A stretch of 64,000 bases of DNA, from the NCBI RefSeq assembly GCF_020852455.1, contig NZ_JADZAT010000027.1, positions 1-64,000 of the forward strand. Direction: 5' to 3'. A model generated the notes under the pieces. It had not been told where the DNA came from. It did not search any database and saw only the letters and a program-made list of their open reading frames with translations. Both the position numbers and the translations under genes were made by a program. Source of the DNA: Novosphingobium sp. (GTDB lineage Bacteria > Pseudomonadota > Alphaproteobacteria > Sphingomonadales > Sphingomonadaceae). Positions within the stretch are counted from its first letter, which is position 1, and each line of letters starts with the position of its first letter. Of the stretch, positions 43,483 through 51,473 are shown piece after piece.

Positions 43483-44048
43483 TTGAGCACCGCCCGGATC
43501 GCCCGGGCGGCATCGGCCATCACCGCCTCGACATCGAGCTCCGGCTCATCGAGCACCAGTTCGATCGCGGCATAGCCCAGATCAACACAGAGCCGCGCCC
43601 GGCGATCGAGCGCGGCTTTGTCTTGCCAGGGATCGGCGACCCAGGCCTGACGAACCAGCGCGGCAGCCAGCTGGCGGTGCGATGCCAGCCGCACTTCGGC
43701 CAGCTGCGGCACCGCGCGCAGCATCCGCATGATCCAGGCCCCGCCCGGGCTGGTCCGGGTCAGTTCGACGTGCGCGACCAGGATCTGCGCGATGCTTGCC
43801 TCGTCCTGCCCCGGATCGAGCGCGACCAGCGCGTTCTGCGCCGCCATCAACCGCTCACCCAGCGCGGCGAGCAGGTCATACTTGTCCTCGAAGTAGTGAT
43901 AGAGCGTCGGCGGGCTGACCCCGGCGCGCGCCGCCACCAGATTGGTCGAGATCCGTTCCACCCCCACTTCGGCCAGCAGTTCACCCGCCGTATCGAGCAG
44001 GCGTTCATAGGTGGCCAGGGCGCGGTTCTGGGTGGGCCTTCTGGCCAC
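43479..44048 (-). CDS. TetR family transcriptional repressor
   Basis: A 189-residue regulator with an N-terminal TetR helix-turn-helix (LLDTAGELLAEVGVERISTN, then RAGVSPPTLYHYFEDKYDLL) and a divergent C-terminal ligand domain. GTG 44048 (VARRPTQNRA) is preceded by GGAG at 7 bases; longer in-frame starts would run through the operator region. The divergent operon starts 65 bases away across a near-perfect 22-bp palindrome, the expected operator. The ligand is unknown but is presumably the substrate or product of the neighbouring enzymes. Confidence 0.9.
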   Translation of the reverse strand: MARRPTQNRALATYERLLDTAGELLAEVGVERISTNLVAARAGVSPPTLYHYFEDKYDLLAALGERLMAAQNALVALDPGQDEASIAQILVAHVELTRTSPGGAWIMRMLRAVPQLAEVRLASHRQLAAALVRQAWVADPWQDKAALDRRARLCVDLGYAAIELVLDEPELDVEAVMADAARAIRAVLN

Positions 44049-44061
44049 GCGTGATCTCCGG

Positions 44062-44090
44062 TTGACAGAAATATAGTTATAACTAGATTT
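44062..44090 (+). promoter_or_regulatory. promoter overlapped by TetR operator palindrome
   Basis: TTGACA (44062-44067) is a consensus -35; TAGATT (44084-44089) follows at 16 bases as -10. The 12-base perfect palindrome TAGTTATAACTA (44074-44085) lies across the spacer and -10. It extends to a 22-bp palindrome (44069-44090) with AAAT/ATTT outer arms and a single mismatched pair. This is textbook placement for repression by the adjacent TetR protein. Confidence 0.75.
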
Positions 44091-44112
44091 CACCCCGAGG
44101 GAAGGGAGAATC

Positions 44113-44463
44113 ATGCGCCGCCTGCTGCCCATCGCCACTCTGCTGCTGGCCGCCTGCGGGCCTGGCGAAGCGCCGCCCAAGCCGCTGACCCCGGCCGAAA
44201 GCGCGGCCTTGGCGCCCAGCGACCCGCAGTTGGCGCAGCTCTATGCCGGTTCGTGCAAGGCCTGCCATACCGTCGCGGATTCGCAGGCGCCGCTGACCGG
44301 TGACCGCACCAAATGGGACCCGCGCTGGACCAAGGGCGAAGCGGCGCTGCTGGCCAGCGCGCTGCAAGGGATGGGCAAAATGCCGGCTGGCGGACAGTGT
44401 TTCGAATGCACCCCGGATGATCTCAAGCGGCTGATCCGCTTCATGGCGGGGCGCGAACAATGA
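44113..44463 (+). CDS. cytochrome c5-type lipoprotein
   Basis: A 116-residue protein with a lipoprotein signal (MRRLLPIATLLLAACG, lipobox Cys15) and one heme c site CKACH (48-52). The Met ligand is in GKMPAGG, followed by the paired cysteines of cytochrome c5 (QCFEC). It should be membrane-anchored in the periplasm and accept electrons from a dehydrogenase. The next gene, a secreted flavoenzyme, starts inside its stop (ATGA), so it is the obvious partner. First gene of the TetR-controlled operon; GGGAG precedes the ATG. Confidence 0.9.
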   Translation: MRRLLPIATLLLAACGPGEAPPKPLTPAESAALAPSDPQLAQLYAGSCKACHTVADSQAPLTGDRTKWDPRWTKGEAALLASALQGMGKMPAGGQCFECTPDDLKRLIRFMAGREQ

Positions 44464-45857
44464 TCGCACGGCGCAAGCTGCTGCTGGGCGGCGCTGGCGC
44501 GCTGGCGCTGGGGGTGGGTTCGTGCAGCACGCGCCGCTGGTGGCTGAGCCGCGAACCCGCCGCGCCCCCGCCGGTCGATCCGCAGGGGCGGGCGCTGTGG
44601 GTCAACTGGTCGGGGCTGGAGCATGCCTACCCGGCCCGGCGGCTGGCCCCCGCCAGCGAGGCCGAGCTTGCAGCCGCGCTGCCCCAGGCCCCTGCCCCGG
44701 TCCGCCCGGTCGGTTCGGGCCATTCGTTCACCGCGCTGGTGCCGACCGATGGCACCCTGCTCTCGCTCGATCGGATCGCCGGGCTGGTCAGCCATGACGC
44801 CCGGGCGAATACCGCCACAGTGCGCGCGGGCACGCGCCTTTCCGCGCTGGGCGAACTGCTGGCCGGGGTGGGGCAGGAAATGCCCAACCTGCCCGATATC
44901 AACAAGCAGACGCTGGCCGGGGCGCTGTCCACCGGCACCCATGGCACCGGCAAGGGGATCAAGGCGCTGCACGGCGAGGTTACCGCGCTGCGGCTGGTCC
45001 TGCCCGATGGCAAAATTGCCGAATGCAGCCGCGATCAACGCCCCGAGCTGTTCCACGCCGCGCGCGTCGGCCTGGGTGCTTTTGGCGTGCTGAGCGCGGT
45101 TACCCTGCAGAACCAGCCGCTGGTGCGCGTGCGCAAGGTGGTGAAGCTGGTCGATACCGACTGGATCCTGCGCGAATGGCCAGCGCTGGCCGAACAGCAC
45201 CGCAACGCCGAATTCCTGGTCCTGCCGTTCACCGGCAAATCGGCGCTGATCACCCATGACCCGACTTTCGATCCGGTCAAACCGCGCGGGCCCGATGCCG
45301 ACAGCAGCACGCTGATGGACCTCAAGCGGCTGCGCGACCTGTTCGAATTCACCCCCGATCTGCGCCGCCGCGCCGCGCAGCAGGCGATGCACGGCCTTCC
45401 CGCGGAAGTGGCAGTCGATGAAGGCTGGAAGCTGCTCTCCAACGAGCGTCCCGACCGGTTCAAGGAAATGGAATACCACCTGCCGATCGAGCGCCAGGTC
45501 GAAGTGCTGCGCGAAGTGATCCGCCGGATCGAGACCGACGCGAAGGACGTGTTCTTCCCGATCGAGGCGCGGATCATCGCCCCTGACGATGCCTGGCTTT
45601 CCCCGTTCTACAACCGCGAAAGCGGCTCGATCGCGGTTCATGCCTGGTACCGCGAGGCGCATGACTGGATGTTCCGCCTGATCGAACCGGTATTCCGCGA
45701 AGCCGGCGGACGGCCGCACTGGGGCAAGCTCCATTCGCTGGGCGCGGCTGAACTTGGTGCGCTCTACCCGATGTTCAGCGAGGCCCAGGCCATGCGCAAA
45801 AGCGTTGACCCGGCAGGGCGGATGATGAACCCCTTCGTGCGGAAGCTGTTCGGATGA
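44460..45857 (+). CDS. exported FAD-linked oxidoreductase, D-arabinono-1,4-lactone oxidase/aldonolactone type
   Basis: A 465-residue VAO-fold flavoenzyme. N-terminal ARRKLLLGGAGALALG resembles a Tat signal. FAD-domain blocks are RPVGSGHSFTAL, with His88 at the position that carries covalent FAD in L-gulono/D-arabinono-lactone oxidases, and PDINKQTLAGALSTGTHGTGK. A C-terminal ALO domain ends MMNPFVRKLFG. Homologues oxidise aldonolactones or sugar alcohols; the substrate here is unknown. The coupled cytochrome c5 suggests it is a cytochrome-linked dehydrogenase rather than an oxygen-using oxidase. ATGA overlaps join it to both neighbours. Confidence 0.87.
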   Translation: MIARRKLLLGGAGALALGVGSCSTRRWWLSREPAAPPPVDPQGRALWVNWSGLEHAYPARRLAPASEAELAAALPQAPAPVRPVGSGHSFTALVPTDGTLLSLDRIAGLVSHDARANTATVRAGTRLSALGELLAGVGQEMPNLPDINKQTLAGALSTGTHGTGKGIKALHGEVTALRLVLPDGKIAECSRDQRPELFHAARVGLGAFGVLSAVTLQNQPLVRVRKVVKLVDTDWILREWPALAEQHRNAEFLVLPFTGKSALITHDPTFDPVKPRGPDADSSTLMDLKRLRDLFEFTPDLRRRAAQQAMHGLPAEVAVDEGWKLLSNERPDRFKEMEYHLPIERQVEVLREVIRRIETDAKDVFFPIEARIIAPDDAWLSPFYNRESGSIAVHAWYREAHDWMFRLIEPVFREAGGRPHWGKLHSLGAAELGALYPMFSEAQAMRKSVDPAGRMMNPFVRKLFG

Positions 45858-47101
45858 AGCGCCGTACGATGATCGCGGGCGGCGGGGCGCTGGCGCTGGC
45901 CGGGATCGGCACCATGCTGGCACGGCCGGCGGAAAGGGGCGGGATGCACGAAGCCTATTTTGCCGGCCTGTCGGCGGCGCTGAAGCGGGCCGGGCTGATG
46001 CGCCCCACGCTGGTGATCGATCGCGGGCGGCTGGCGGCCAACGTGGCAGCGGTGCGCAAATCGGTGGACGGAGCGAAACTGCCGCTGCGGGTTGTGGCCA
46101 AGTCGCTGCCCTTGCCCCGGCTGCTCGATGCGATCATGACAGGCATGGGCAGCCAGCGGCTGATGGTGTTCAGCGCCGACATGCTGCTGCAGCTGTTCGC
46201 GCTGCATCCCGAAGCGGACTACCTGATGGGCAAGCCCTTGCCGGTCAGCGAATTCGTCCGCGTCGCCGAACTGGACGGCCCGGCCGCGGCGCGGGTGCAG
46301 TGGCTGATCGATACGCCCGAGCGGCTGGCCCAATATGCCGCGGCGGCGCAGGCGCGGGGGATCGCGCTGAGGGTCAATTTCGAGATCGACGTTGGCCTGC
46401 ATCGCGGCGGCTTTGCCGATCCGCAGGCGCTGGCCGCCACGGTGCGGCAGGCGCAGGCGGCCAAGGTCGAAGTGGCCGGGCTGATGGGCTATGAACCGCA
46501 CGTCCCCAAGATGCCAAGCCCCGACAAGGCCCACGCCGCCGCCCAGGCGGCTTACACCGCTGCGATCGAAGTGCTGAAGGGCGCAGGGCTCGATCCCGCC
46601 ACCCTGACGCTCAATTCTGCCGGCAGCCCGACCTTTCGGCGCCATTGCCAGGGCACCGCCGCCAACGAGGTTTCGGTCGGATCAGCCTTCGTCAAGCCGG
46701 GCGATTTCGATCTGGACGACCTGGCCGACCTGCTGCCCGCATCGTTCATCGCCACCCCGGTGATCAAGGCCAGCGCCGACCAGGCCTTGCCCGGGGTCGA
46801 AGCACTGTCGGGCGCGATGCATTGGTGGGACCGCAACACCCAGCGCGGCTTCTTCATCCACGGCGGACACTGGCTGGCCAAGCCGGTTTCGCCGCCGGGG
46901 CTGCAATATTCGAAGCTGTTCGGACGATCATCGAACCAGGAACTGCTGACCGGATCGAAACTGGTCCAGCTGAGGCCCGACGATCACGTCTTCCTGCGCC
47001 CGGACCAGAGCGAAGCATTGTTCCTGCAATTCGGCGAGATCGCGGTCTATGACGGGCACGGAATCGCCGAACTGTGGCCGACGCTGCCGATCAGTGCCTA
47101 G
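45854..47101 (+). CDS. exported PLP-dependent enzyme, alanine racemase-like barrel (DSD1/D-threonine aldolase type)
   Basis: A 415-residue fold-type III PLP enzyme. The PLP Lys is Lys83 in RVVAKSLPLPRLLDA. Further barrel motifs are NFEIDVGLHRGGF, LMGYEPHVPKM and TLNSAGSPTFRRH, and the C-terminal DSD1-type domain reads DDHVFLRPDQSEALFLQFG. The N-terminus KRRTMIAGGGALALAG is Tat-like (two Arg then a hydrophobic stretch), so it probably acts in the periplasm, already loaded with cofactor. Relatives are D-threonine aldolase, D-serine dehydratase and amino acid racemases. Third gene of the TetR operon. The substrate is unknown. Confidence 0.85.
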   Translation: MKRRTMIAGGGALALAGIGTMLARPAERGGMHEAYFAGLSAALKRAGLMRPTLVIDRGRLAANVAAVRKSVDGAKLPLRVVAKSLPLPRLLDAIMTGMGSQRLMVFSADMLLQLFALHPEADYLMGKPLPVSEFVRVAELDGPAAARVQWLIDTPERLAQYAAAAQARGIALRVNFEIDVGLHRGGFADPQALAATVRQAQAAKVEVAGLMGYEPHVPKMPSPDKAHAAAQAAYTAAIEVLKGAGLDPATLTLNSAGSPTFRRHCQGTAANEVSVGSAFVKPGDFDLDDLADLLPASFIATPVIKASADQALPGVEALSGAMHWWDRNTQRGFFIHGGHWLAKPVSPPGLQYSKLFGRSSNQELLTGSKLVQLRPDDHVFLRPDQSEALFLQFGEIAVYDGHGIAELWPTLPISA

Positions 47102-47126
47102 TGCCTGCGCTTGAGCCTTCTTGACG

Positions 47127-48014
47127 CTACTTGCCACCGACTTCGAACGCGCCGGATTCGCGCGCATTGTGCATTGCCCTGACAGTGCAGCTGCGCTTGG
47201 CGCGTTTGCAGCGCTGGGCAAGTGCCTGCTTCACCCTGGCCTCGGTCTGTTCGATGACAAATCCATCCTCGACACCATCGGTGTAGAACAGAATGAACCC
47301 GTTCCCGCTGACCGCACCCACCTTGCAAGCGGGGTTTCCATTGCGCTTGATCCTGCACAGATTCATCGCAACGCTTTGGGCCTGATCGCTGCTGTCATAA
47401 CCGCTAGCGACCCAGACCATGCCATCATAGCCACTGTCCGATACCCAGGCTGCTGCCACATACTTCTTGTGCAGCGAGGCCAGGTCCTTCGGTCCGCGAA
47501 TATTGTCACCGCGGTAGGGCCGTTTGCGGAACTCATCGTGTGATTTGAACATGCCGATCGGCGTACAGCCCAATTCATGGATCTTGCATTGTTCGGCGAG
47601 CGTCTTGTTGACCGCCGCCTTTTCGCGATCGATCGCATAGAACACAGTCCCGTCCGCGCCTCTGGCCACGCCGATATAGCCCTTTCCCTGCCAGCCTGTA
47701 TTACAGCCGCCGCCCATTTCCCTGTCGCAGCGGGCCTTGGCGGCCACCTTTGCAGAATAGGCATCGGGGTACATGGCGGCTATCCAGACATCACTGGCAT
47801 CGCGGTGGAACGCCACGGCCGAATAGGCTGGCGGGGTCGGAGTGATGCATTGCGCAGGTCCGATTTGCACATCGCCCGGCGGACACTGGAACGGCGGAGG
47901 GATATAGATCACCTGTTGCTGCGCCCTGGCCGAGGGCACCCAGCCAGCCAGCGATGCCAGACTGACCGCAGCGAGTGTGGCCAGTGCAGTCCGGAATGCA
48001 ATCACATCAATCAT
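47127..48014 (-). CDS. secreted DUF4189 protein, two DUF4189-like units
   Basis: A 295-residue protein with signal peptide (TALATLAAVSLASLAGWVPSARA), a Pro-rich linker and two Cys-rich DUF4189-like units. The first includes YSAVAFHRDASDVWIAA and ARCDREMGGGC. The second, around residues 190-285, includes VAAAWVSDSGYDGMVWVASG and CRIKRNGNPACKVG. Conserved Cys pairs suggest disulfides in the periplasm. ATG 48014 is preceded by AGGGAAA. It is a paralogue of the truncated gene at the left edge. Function unknown. Confidence 0.82.
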   Translation of the reverse strand: MIDVIAFRTALATLAAVSLASLAGWVPSARAQQQVIYIPPPFQCPPGDVQIGPAQCITPTPPAYSAVAFHRDASDVWIAAMYPDAYSAKVAAKARCDREMGGGCNTGWQGKGYIGVARGADGTVFYAIDREKAAVNKTLAEQCKIHELGCTPIGMFKSHDEFRKRPYRGDNIRGPKDLASLHKKYVAAAWVSDSGYDGMVWVASGYDSSDQAQSVAMNLCRIKRNGNPACKVGAVSGNGFILFYTDGVEDGFVIEQTEARVKQALAQRCKRAKRSCTVRAMHNARESGAFEVGGK

Positions 48015-48224
48015 TTGGCTTTCCCTGCAGCATGTCTGAGCCGCCTTGCCCATACTGCCAGGGAATGAACCTAGTGCGTCCCGGACTTCAGGCCGAGATC
48101 GCAGCGATGACCCAGTACACTTTAGATGCGCATCAACCGGTCCGAACCGCCAGGATGGCGTCAACAAGGCCCCGGATAGGGGGCGCCGCTCAGCAGCCGG
48201 CCCTGCTTGGCTGACTTACAATCC

Positions 48225-49223
48225 TCAGAACATCTGCGTCAGGGTATAGAAGATCGCCCCCACCGCCGCGCTCATCGGGATGGTGATGAACCAGGCGGTG
48301 ATCACCCGCCCGGCCACGCCCCAGCGCACCGCGCTGGCCTTGCGTGCGGCGCCGGTGCCGATCACCGATCCGGTGATCGCATGGGTGGTCGAAACCGGAA
48401 TGCCCATTGCGCTGGCGCTGAACACCACGATCGAGCCTGCCGTGCTGGCGCAGAACCCGGTGTGGTGGTTGAGCTTGGTGATCTTGGTGCCCATGGTCTT
48501 GATGATCTTCCACCCGCCCGAAAGGGTGCCCAGCGAAATCGCCAGATAGCAGCTGATCACCACCCAGGTCGGGATATGGTATTCACCGCCAAGGTTGCCG
48601 GTCGAATAGAGCAGCACGGTGATGATCCCCATGGTCTTCTGGGCATCGTTGCCGCCATGGCTGATCGAATAGGCCGCGCTGGAAACCAGGTGCAGGCTTT
48701 TGAACACGCCTTCGGCCCGGCGCGGCTGGAAACCCTTGAACAGCCACGAGGTGATCAGCACCATCAGCATGGCGAGCGCGAAGCCGATGATCGGCGACAG
48801 GAAGATCGCGATGATCGTTTCGACGGTCTTCTTGCTTTCAACCGCGTCCAGCCCGGCGTGGGCGATCCCGGCGCCCAGCAGCCCGCCCAGCAGCGCGTGA
48901 CTGGAACTGGAAGGGATGCCCTTCAGCCAGGTCACCACGTTCCAGAACATCGCCCCGATCAGCGCGCCGAAGACGACGCCGGGGGTGACCATGTCCTTGT
49001 TGATGATGCCCTTGCCGATGGTGTCGGCCACATGCAGCGGCACCAGCCAGTAGGCAGCGAAATTGCCAACCGCGGCAAAGGCCACGGCCCAGACCGGTGA
49101 CAGCAGCCGGGTGGAAACCACCGTGGCGATCGAATTGGCCGCATCGTGCAGCCCGTTGAGAAAGTCGAAAGCCAGCGCGACGATGATCAGGCCGACCAGC
49201 AGGGGAAAGGCAAGCTCATGCAT
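48225..49223 (-). CDS. pit: low-affinity inorganic phosphate transporter (Pit family)
   Basis: A 332-residue PHO4/Pit permease with about ten hydrophobic segments. The duplicated family signatures are FLNGLHDAANSIATVVSTR near the N-terminus and ISHGGNDAQKTMGIITV near the middle, with GIPSSSSHALLGG and GIPVSTTHAITGS. It imports metal-phosphate with protons. It lies 27 bases downstream of the DUF47 gene, its usual accessory, and the two form an operon. The symbol is given as a family name. Confidence 0.94.
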   Translation of the reverse strand: MHELAFPLLVGLIIVALAFDFLNGLHDAANSIATVVSTRLLSPVWAVAFAAVGNFAAYWLVPLHVADTIGKGIINKDMVTPGVVFGALIGAMFWNVVTWLKGIPSSSSHALLGGLLGAGIAHAGLDAVESKKTVETIIAIFLSPIIGFALAMLMVLITSWLFKGFQPRRAEGVFKSLHLVSSAAYSISHGGNDAQKTMGIITVLLYSTGNLGGEYHIPTWVVISCYLAISLGTLSGGWKIIKTMGTKITKLNHHTGFCASTAGSIVVFSASAMGIPVSTTHAITGSVIGTGAARKASAVRWGVAGRVITAWFITIPMSAAVGAIFYTLTQMF

Positions 49224-49250
49224 CGCCGTGCTCCTTCAATGCAAGCGGCC

Positions 49251-49898
49251 TCAGCCGTGGTCGATGACCAGACTGTCGATCTCGTTGGCGACATCCTCGA
49301 AGGCATCGGCAACACGCTCAAGATGCTTGTAGATCTCGCGCTTGACGATGAAGGCCAGCGGATCGGCCTTGACCTTCTGGGCCTGGAACGCGGTCTTCAT
49401 CCCGGTGTCGTGCAGGATATCAACTTCGCCTTCCAGCTTGACCATCTTGGCGGTCAGCTCGTGCAGGCGGCGGCCATTGCGCTCAACATCGCGCAGCAGT
49501 GGCATGGCTTCGGAAATCAGCCGGCAAGCATCCTGGATCAGCACGCCGATCTGCTTCATCTGCGGATCGAACTTTTCGACTTCGAGCAGCTCGATCACGC
49601 TGGCGGTGCGGTTCATTTCGTCGATGGTATCGTCCATCGAACCGATCAGCGAGGTGATCGCGCCGCGATCGAACGGGGTCAGGAAGGTCTGCCGCACTTC
49701 GTGCAGCGTTTCGCGAATCACTTCGTCGGCATCATGCTCGCGGTCGCGGATCGTGCGCAGGTGCGCGGGCCGATCCCCTTCACCGGCGGTCAACTGGGCC
49801 AGGGCATCGGCCGCCCCGGTCATCGCTACGGCGTGGCGTTCGAACAGGACGAAGAAATCGCCCGAATGCGGCAGCAGGCGCTGAAACCAGCCAAACAT
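49251..49898 (-). CDS. DUF47 (PhoU-like) Pit accessory protein
   Basis: A 215-residue all-helical PhoU-like protein (MFGWFQRLLPHSGDFFVLFERHA start typical of DUF47; EHDADEVIRETLHEVRQTFLTPFDRGAI, IGSMDDTIDEMN). DUF47 proteins pair with Pit transporters and are thought to regulate them. GAGGGGG precedes ATG 49898. First gene of the two-gene phosphate transport operon. Confidence 0.92.
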   Translation of the reverse strand: MFGWFQRLLPHSGDFFVLFERHAVAMTGAADALAQLTAGEGDRPAHLRTIRDREHDADEVIRETLHEVRQTFLTPFDRGAITSLIGSMDDTIDEMNRTASVIELLEVEKFDPQMKQIGVLIQDACRLISEAMPLLRDVERNGRRLHELTAKMVKLEGEVDILHDTGMKTAFQAQKVKADPLAFIVKREIYKHLERVADAFEDVANEIDSLVIDHG

Positions 49899-50050
49899 TG
49901 CAATATCCCCCTCAGGAAAATGTGACCGCCCTATGACAGCATGATGATGGATTCGCCATGGCAAACCGCCGGTCGCGCCAAGCTGTCCACAACTGCCCCG
50001 CCGCAACCACGGGTTGATCGGCGCGCCAATCCGGCTAGCCTCGCGATCCC

Positions 50051-51451
50051 ATGAGAAGGAATAGTCTGGCGCTGGCCGCCCTCGCCCTTGTCCTGCAACC
50101 CGCTGCGGCGCTGGCCCAGCCGCTGGCGACCGAGCAGGTCGTGCGGATCGACACCGCTGCGCGCGAGGCGCTGGAGACCACGGGCATCCCCTCGGTCCAG
50201 GTCGCCGTGGTCCGCGATGGCGAACTGGTTTACACCAAGGCCTGGGGCAAGGCCTCGGAAACAATTCCCGAAGCCACCCCGGCACTGCCCTATCAGATCG
50301 CCTCCAATTCGAAGCAGTTCCTGGCCGCGCTGCTGCTGATGCTGGAGAACGACGGCAAGCTGGACCTTGATGACAAGGTGTCCAAATGGCTGCCCGAACT
50401 GCCCGGCGGGGAACGGATCGCGGTGCGCCAGTTGCTGTCGCACACCTCTGGGCTGCAGGATTTCTGGCCGCAGGACTATTCGTTTCAGGCGATGGAACAG
50501 CCGGTTGAACCGATGGACATCGTCCGGCGCTGGGGCTTCAAGCCGCTGGACTATGAACCGGGCACCCGCTGGCAATATTCGAACACCGGTTACGTCGTCG
50601 CCGGGATCATTGCCGAACGCGCCGGGGGCGCGCCGCTGTGGAAGCAGTTCGAGGAACGGATATTCAACCCGCTGGGGATCCGCCCCTATGCGATCGACGA
50701 TACCAACGGCGCGGCCTTTCCGCAGGGCTATCACCGCAACGCGCTGGGCCCGGTGCGCCCGGCCAAGCCGGCGGCGCACGGCTGGCTGTGGGCGGCGGGC
50801 GAACTGTCGATGACCGCCGAGGAGCTGGCCGAATGGGACATCGCCCGGATCAACCGGACCCTGCTGCCCAAGGAAGACTGGGAAGAGATGGAGCGCCCGG
50901 TGCGGCTGGCCGATGGCACCAGCAACGGCTATGGATTGGGGGTCTACACCCGCACGGTGAACGGGCGCAGGGCAGTCAACCACGGCGGGGAATCGGTCGG
51001 CTTCCTGTCGCAGAACACGGTCTGGGTGGATGACCGCGTGGCGGTGGTGGTGCTGACCAACGGCGACTTTGCCGGGGTGCAGGAAGACCTGACCGACAAG
51101 ATCGCCGCAATCGTGCTGCCCAAGGCCCAGCAGGCCGACATTGGCGAGACCGGCCGCGAGGCCGATGCCCGCGCAACTTTGGCAGCCTTGCGCGCGGGCA
51201 AGCTCGACCCGGCCAAATTCACCGACAACGCACGCTATTACTTCAGCGCCGAGACGCTGGGCGATTACAGCCAGAGCCTCGCCCCGCTGGGCACCCTGAC
51301 CGCGATCGAGATCCTGCGCCCGCCGCGGCTGCGGGGCGGTTTCGTCAATCGGGTGTACAAATTGAAGTTCGCCAAGAAGGAACTGACGCTGATCACCTAT
51401 GCCGAACCGGGCGCCCAGGGCCGCTGGGAACAGTTCATCGTCACGCCCTGA
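50051..51451 (+). CDS. serine hydrolase, beta-lactamase/penicillin-binding-protein family (class C-like)
   Basis: A 466-residue exported protein with signal peptide (MRRNSLALAALALVLQPAAALAQ). Catalytic motifs of the S12/class C family are SNSK (Ser nucleophile and Lys near residue 94), YSN in QYSNTGYVV, and HGG in NHGGESVGF replacing KTG. A C-terminal extension of about 100 residues follows. Such proteins are usually esterases or D-amino-acid peptidases rather than true beta-lactamases. It is a single gene ending at a REP-like hairpin. Confidence 0.88.
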   Translation: MRRNSLALAALALVLQPAAALAQPLATEQVVRIDTAAREALETTGIPSVQVAVVRDGELVYTKAWGKASETIPEATPALPYQIASNSKQFLAALLLMLENDGKLDLDDKVSKWLPELPGGERIAVRQLLSHTSGLQDFWPQDYSFQAMEQPVEPMDIVRRWGFKPLDYEPGTRWQYSNTGYVVAGIIAERAGGAPLWKQFEERIFNPLGIRPYAIDDTNGAAFPQGYHRNALGPVRPAKPAAHGWLWAAGELSMTAEELAEWDIARINRTLLPKEDWEEMERPVRLADGTSNGYGLGVYTRTVNGRRAVNHGGESVGFLSQNTVWVDDRVAVVVLTNGDFAGVQEDLTDKIAAIVLPKAQQADIGETGREADARATLAALRAGKLDPAKFTDNARYYFSAETLGDYSQSLAPLGTLTAIEILRPPRLRGGFVNRVYKLKFAKKELTLITYAEPGAQGRWEQFIVTP

Positions 51452-51453
51452 TA

Positions 51454-51472
51454 CCTCCCCGTGCCGGGGAGG
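51454..51472. repeat. REP-like hairpin between convergent genes
   Basis: CCTCCCCGTGCCGGGGAGG, an 8-bp stem with a 3-base loop, directly after the serine hydrolase stop and 1 base before the corA stop. It is identical in inverse orientation to the outer hairpin of the element at 35438-35456. It may also work as a transcript 3'-end stabiliser or terminator for both genes. Confidence 0.75.
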
Positions 51473-51473
51473 A

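Noticed and set aside
50051..51451. True class C beta-lactamase giving drug resistance
   Set aside because: The third motif is HGG rather than KTG and there is a long C-terminal extension, which fits general S12 serine hydrolases better.
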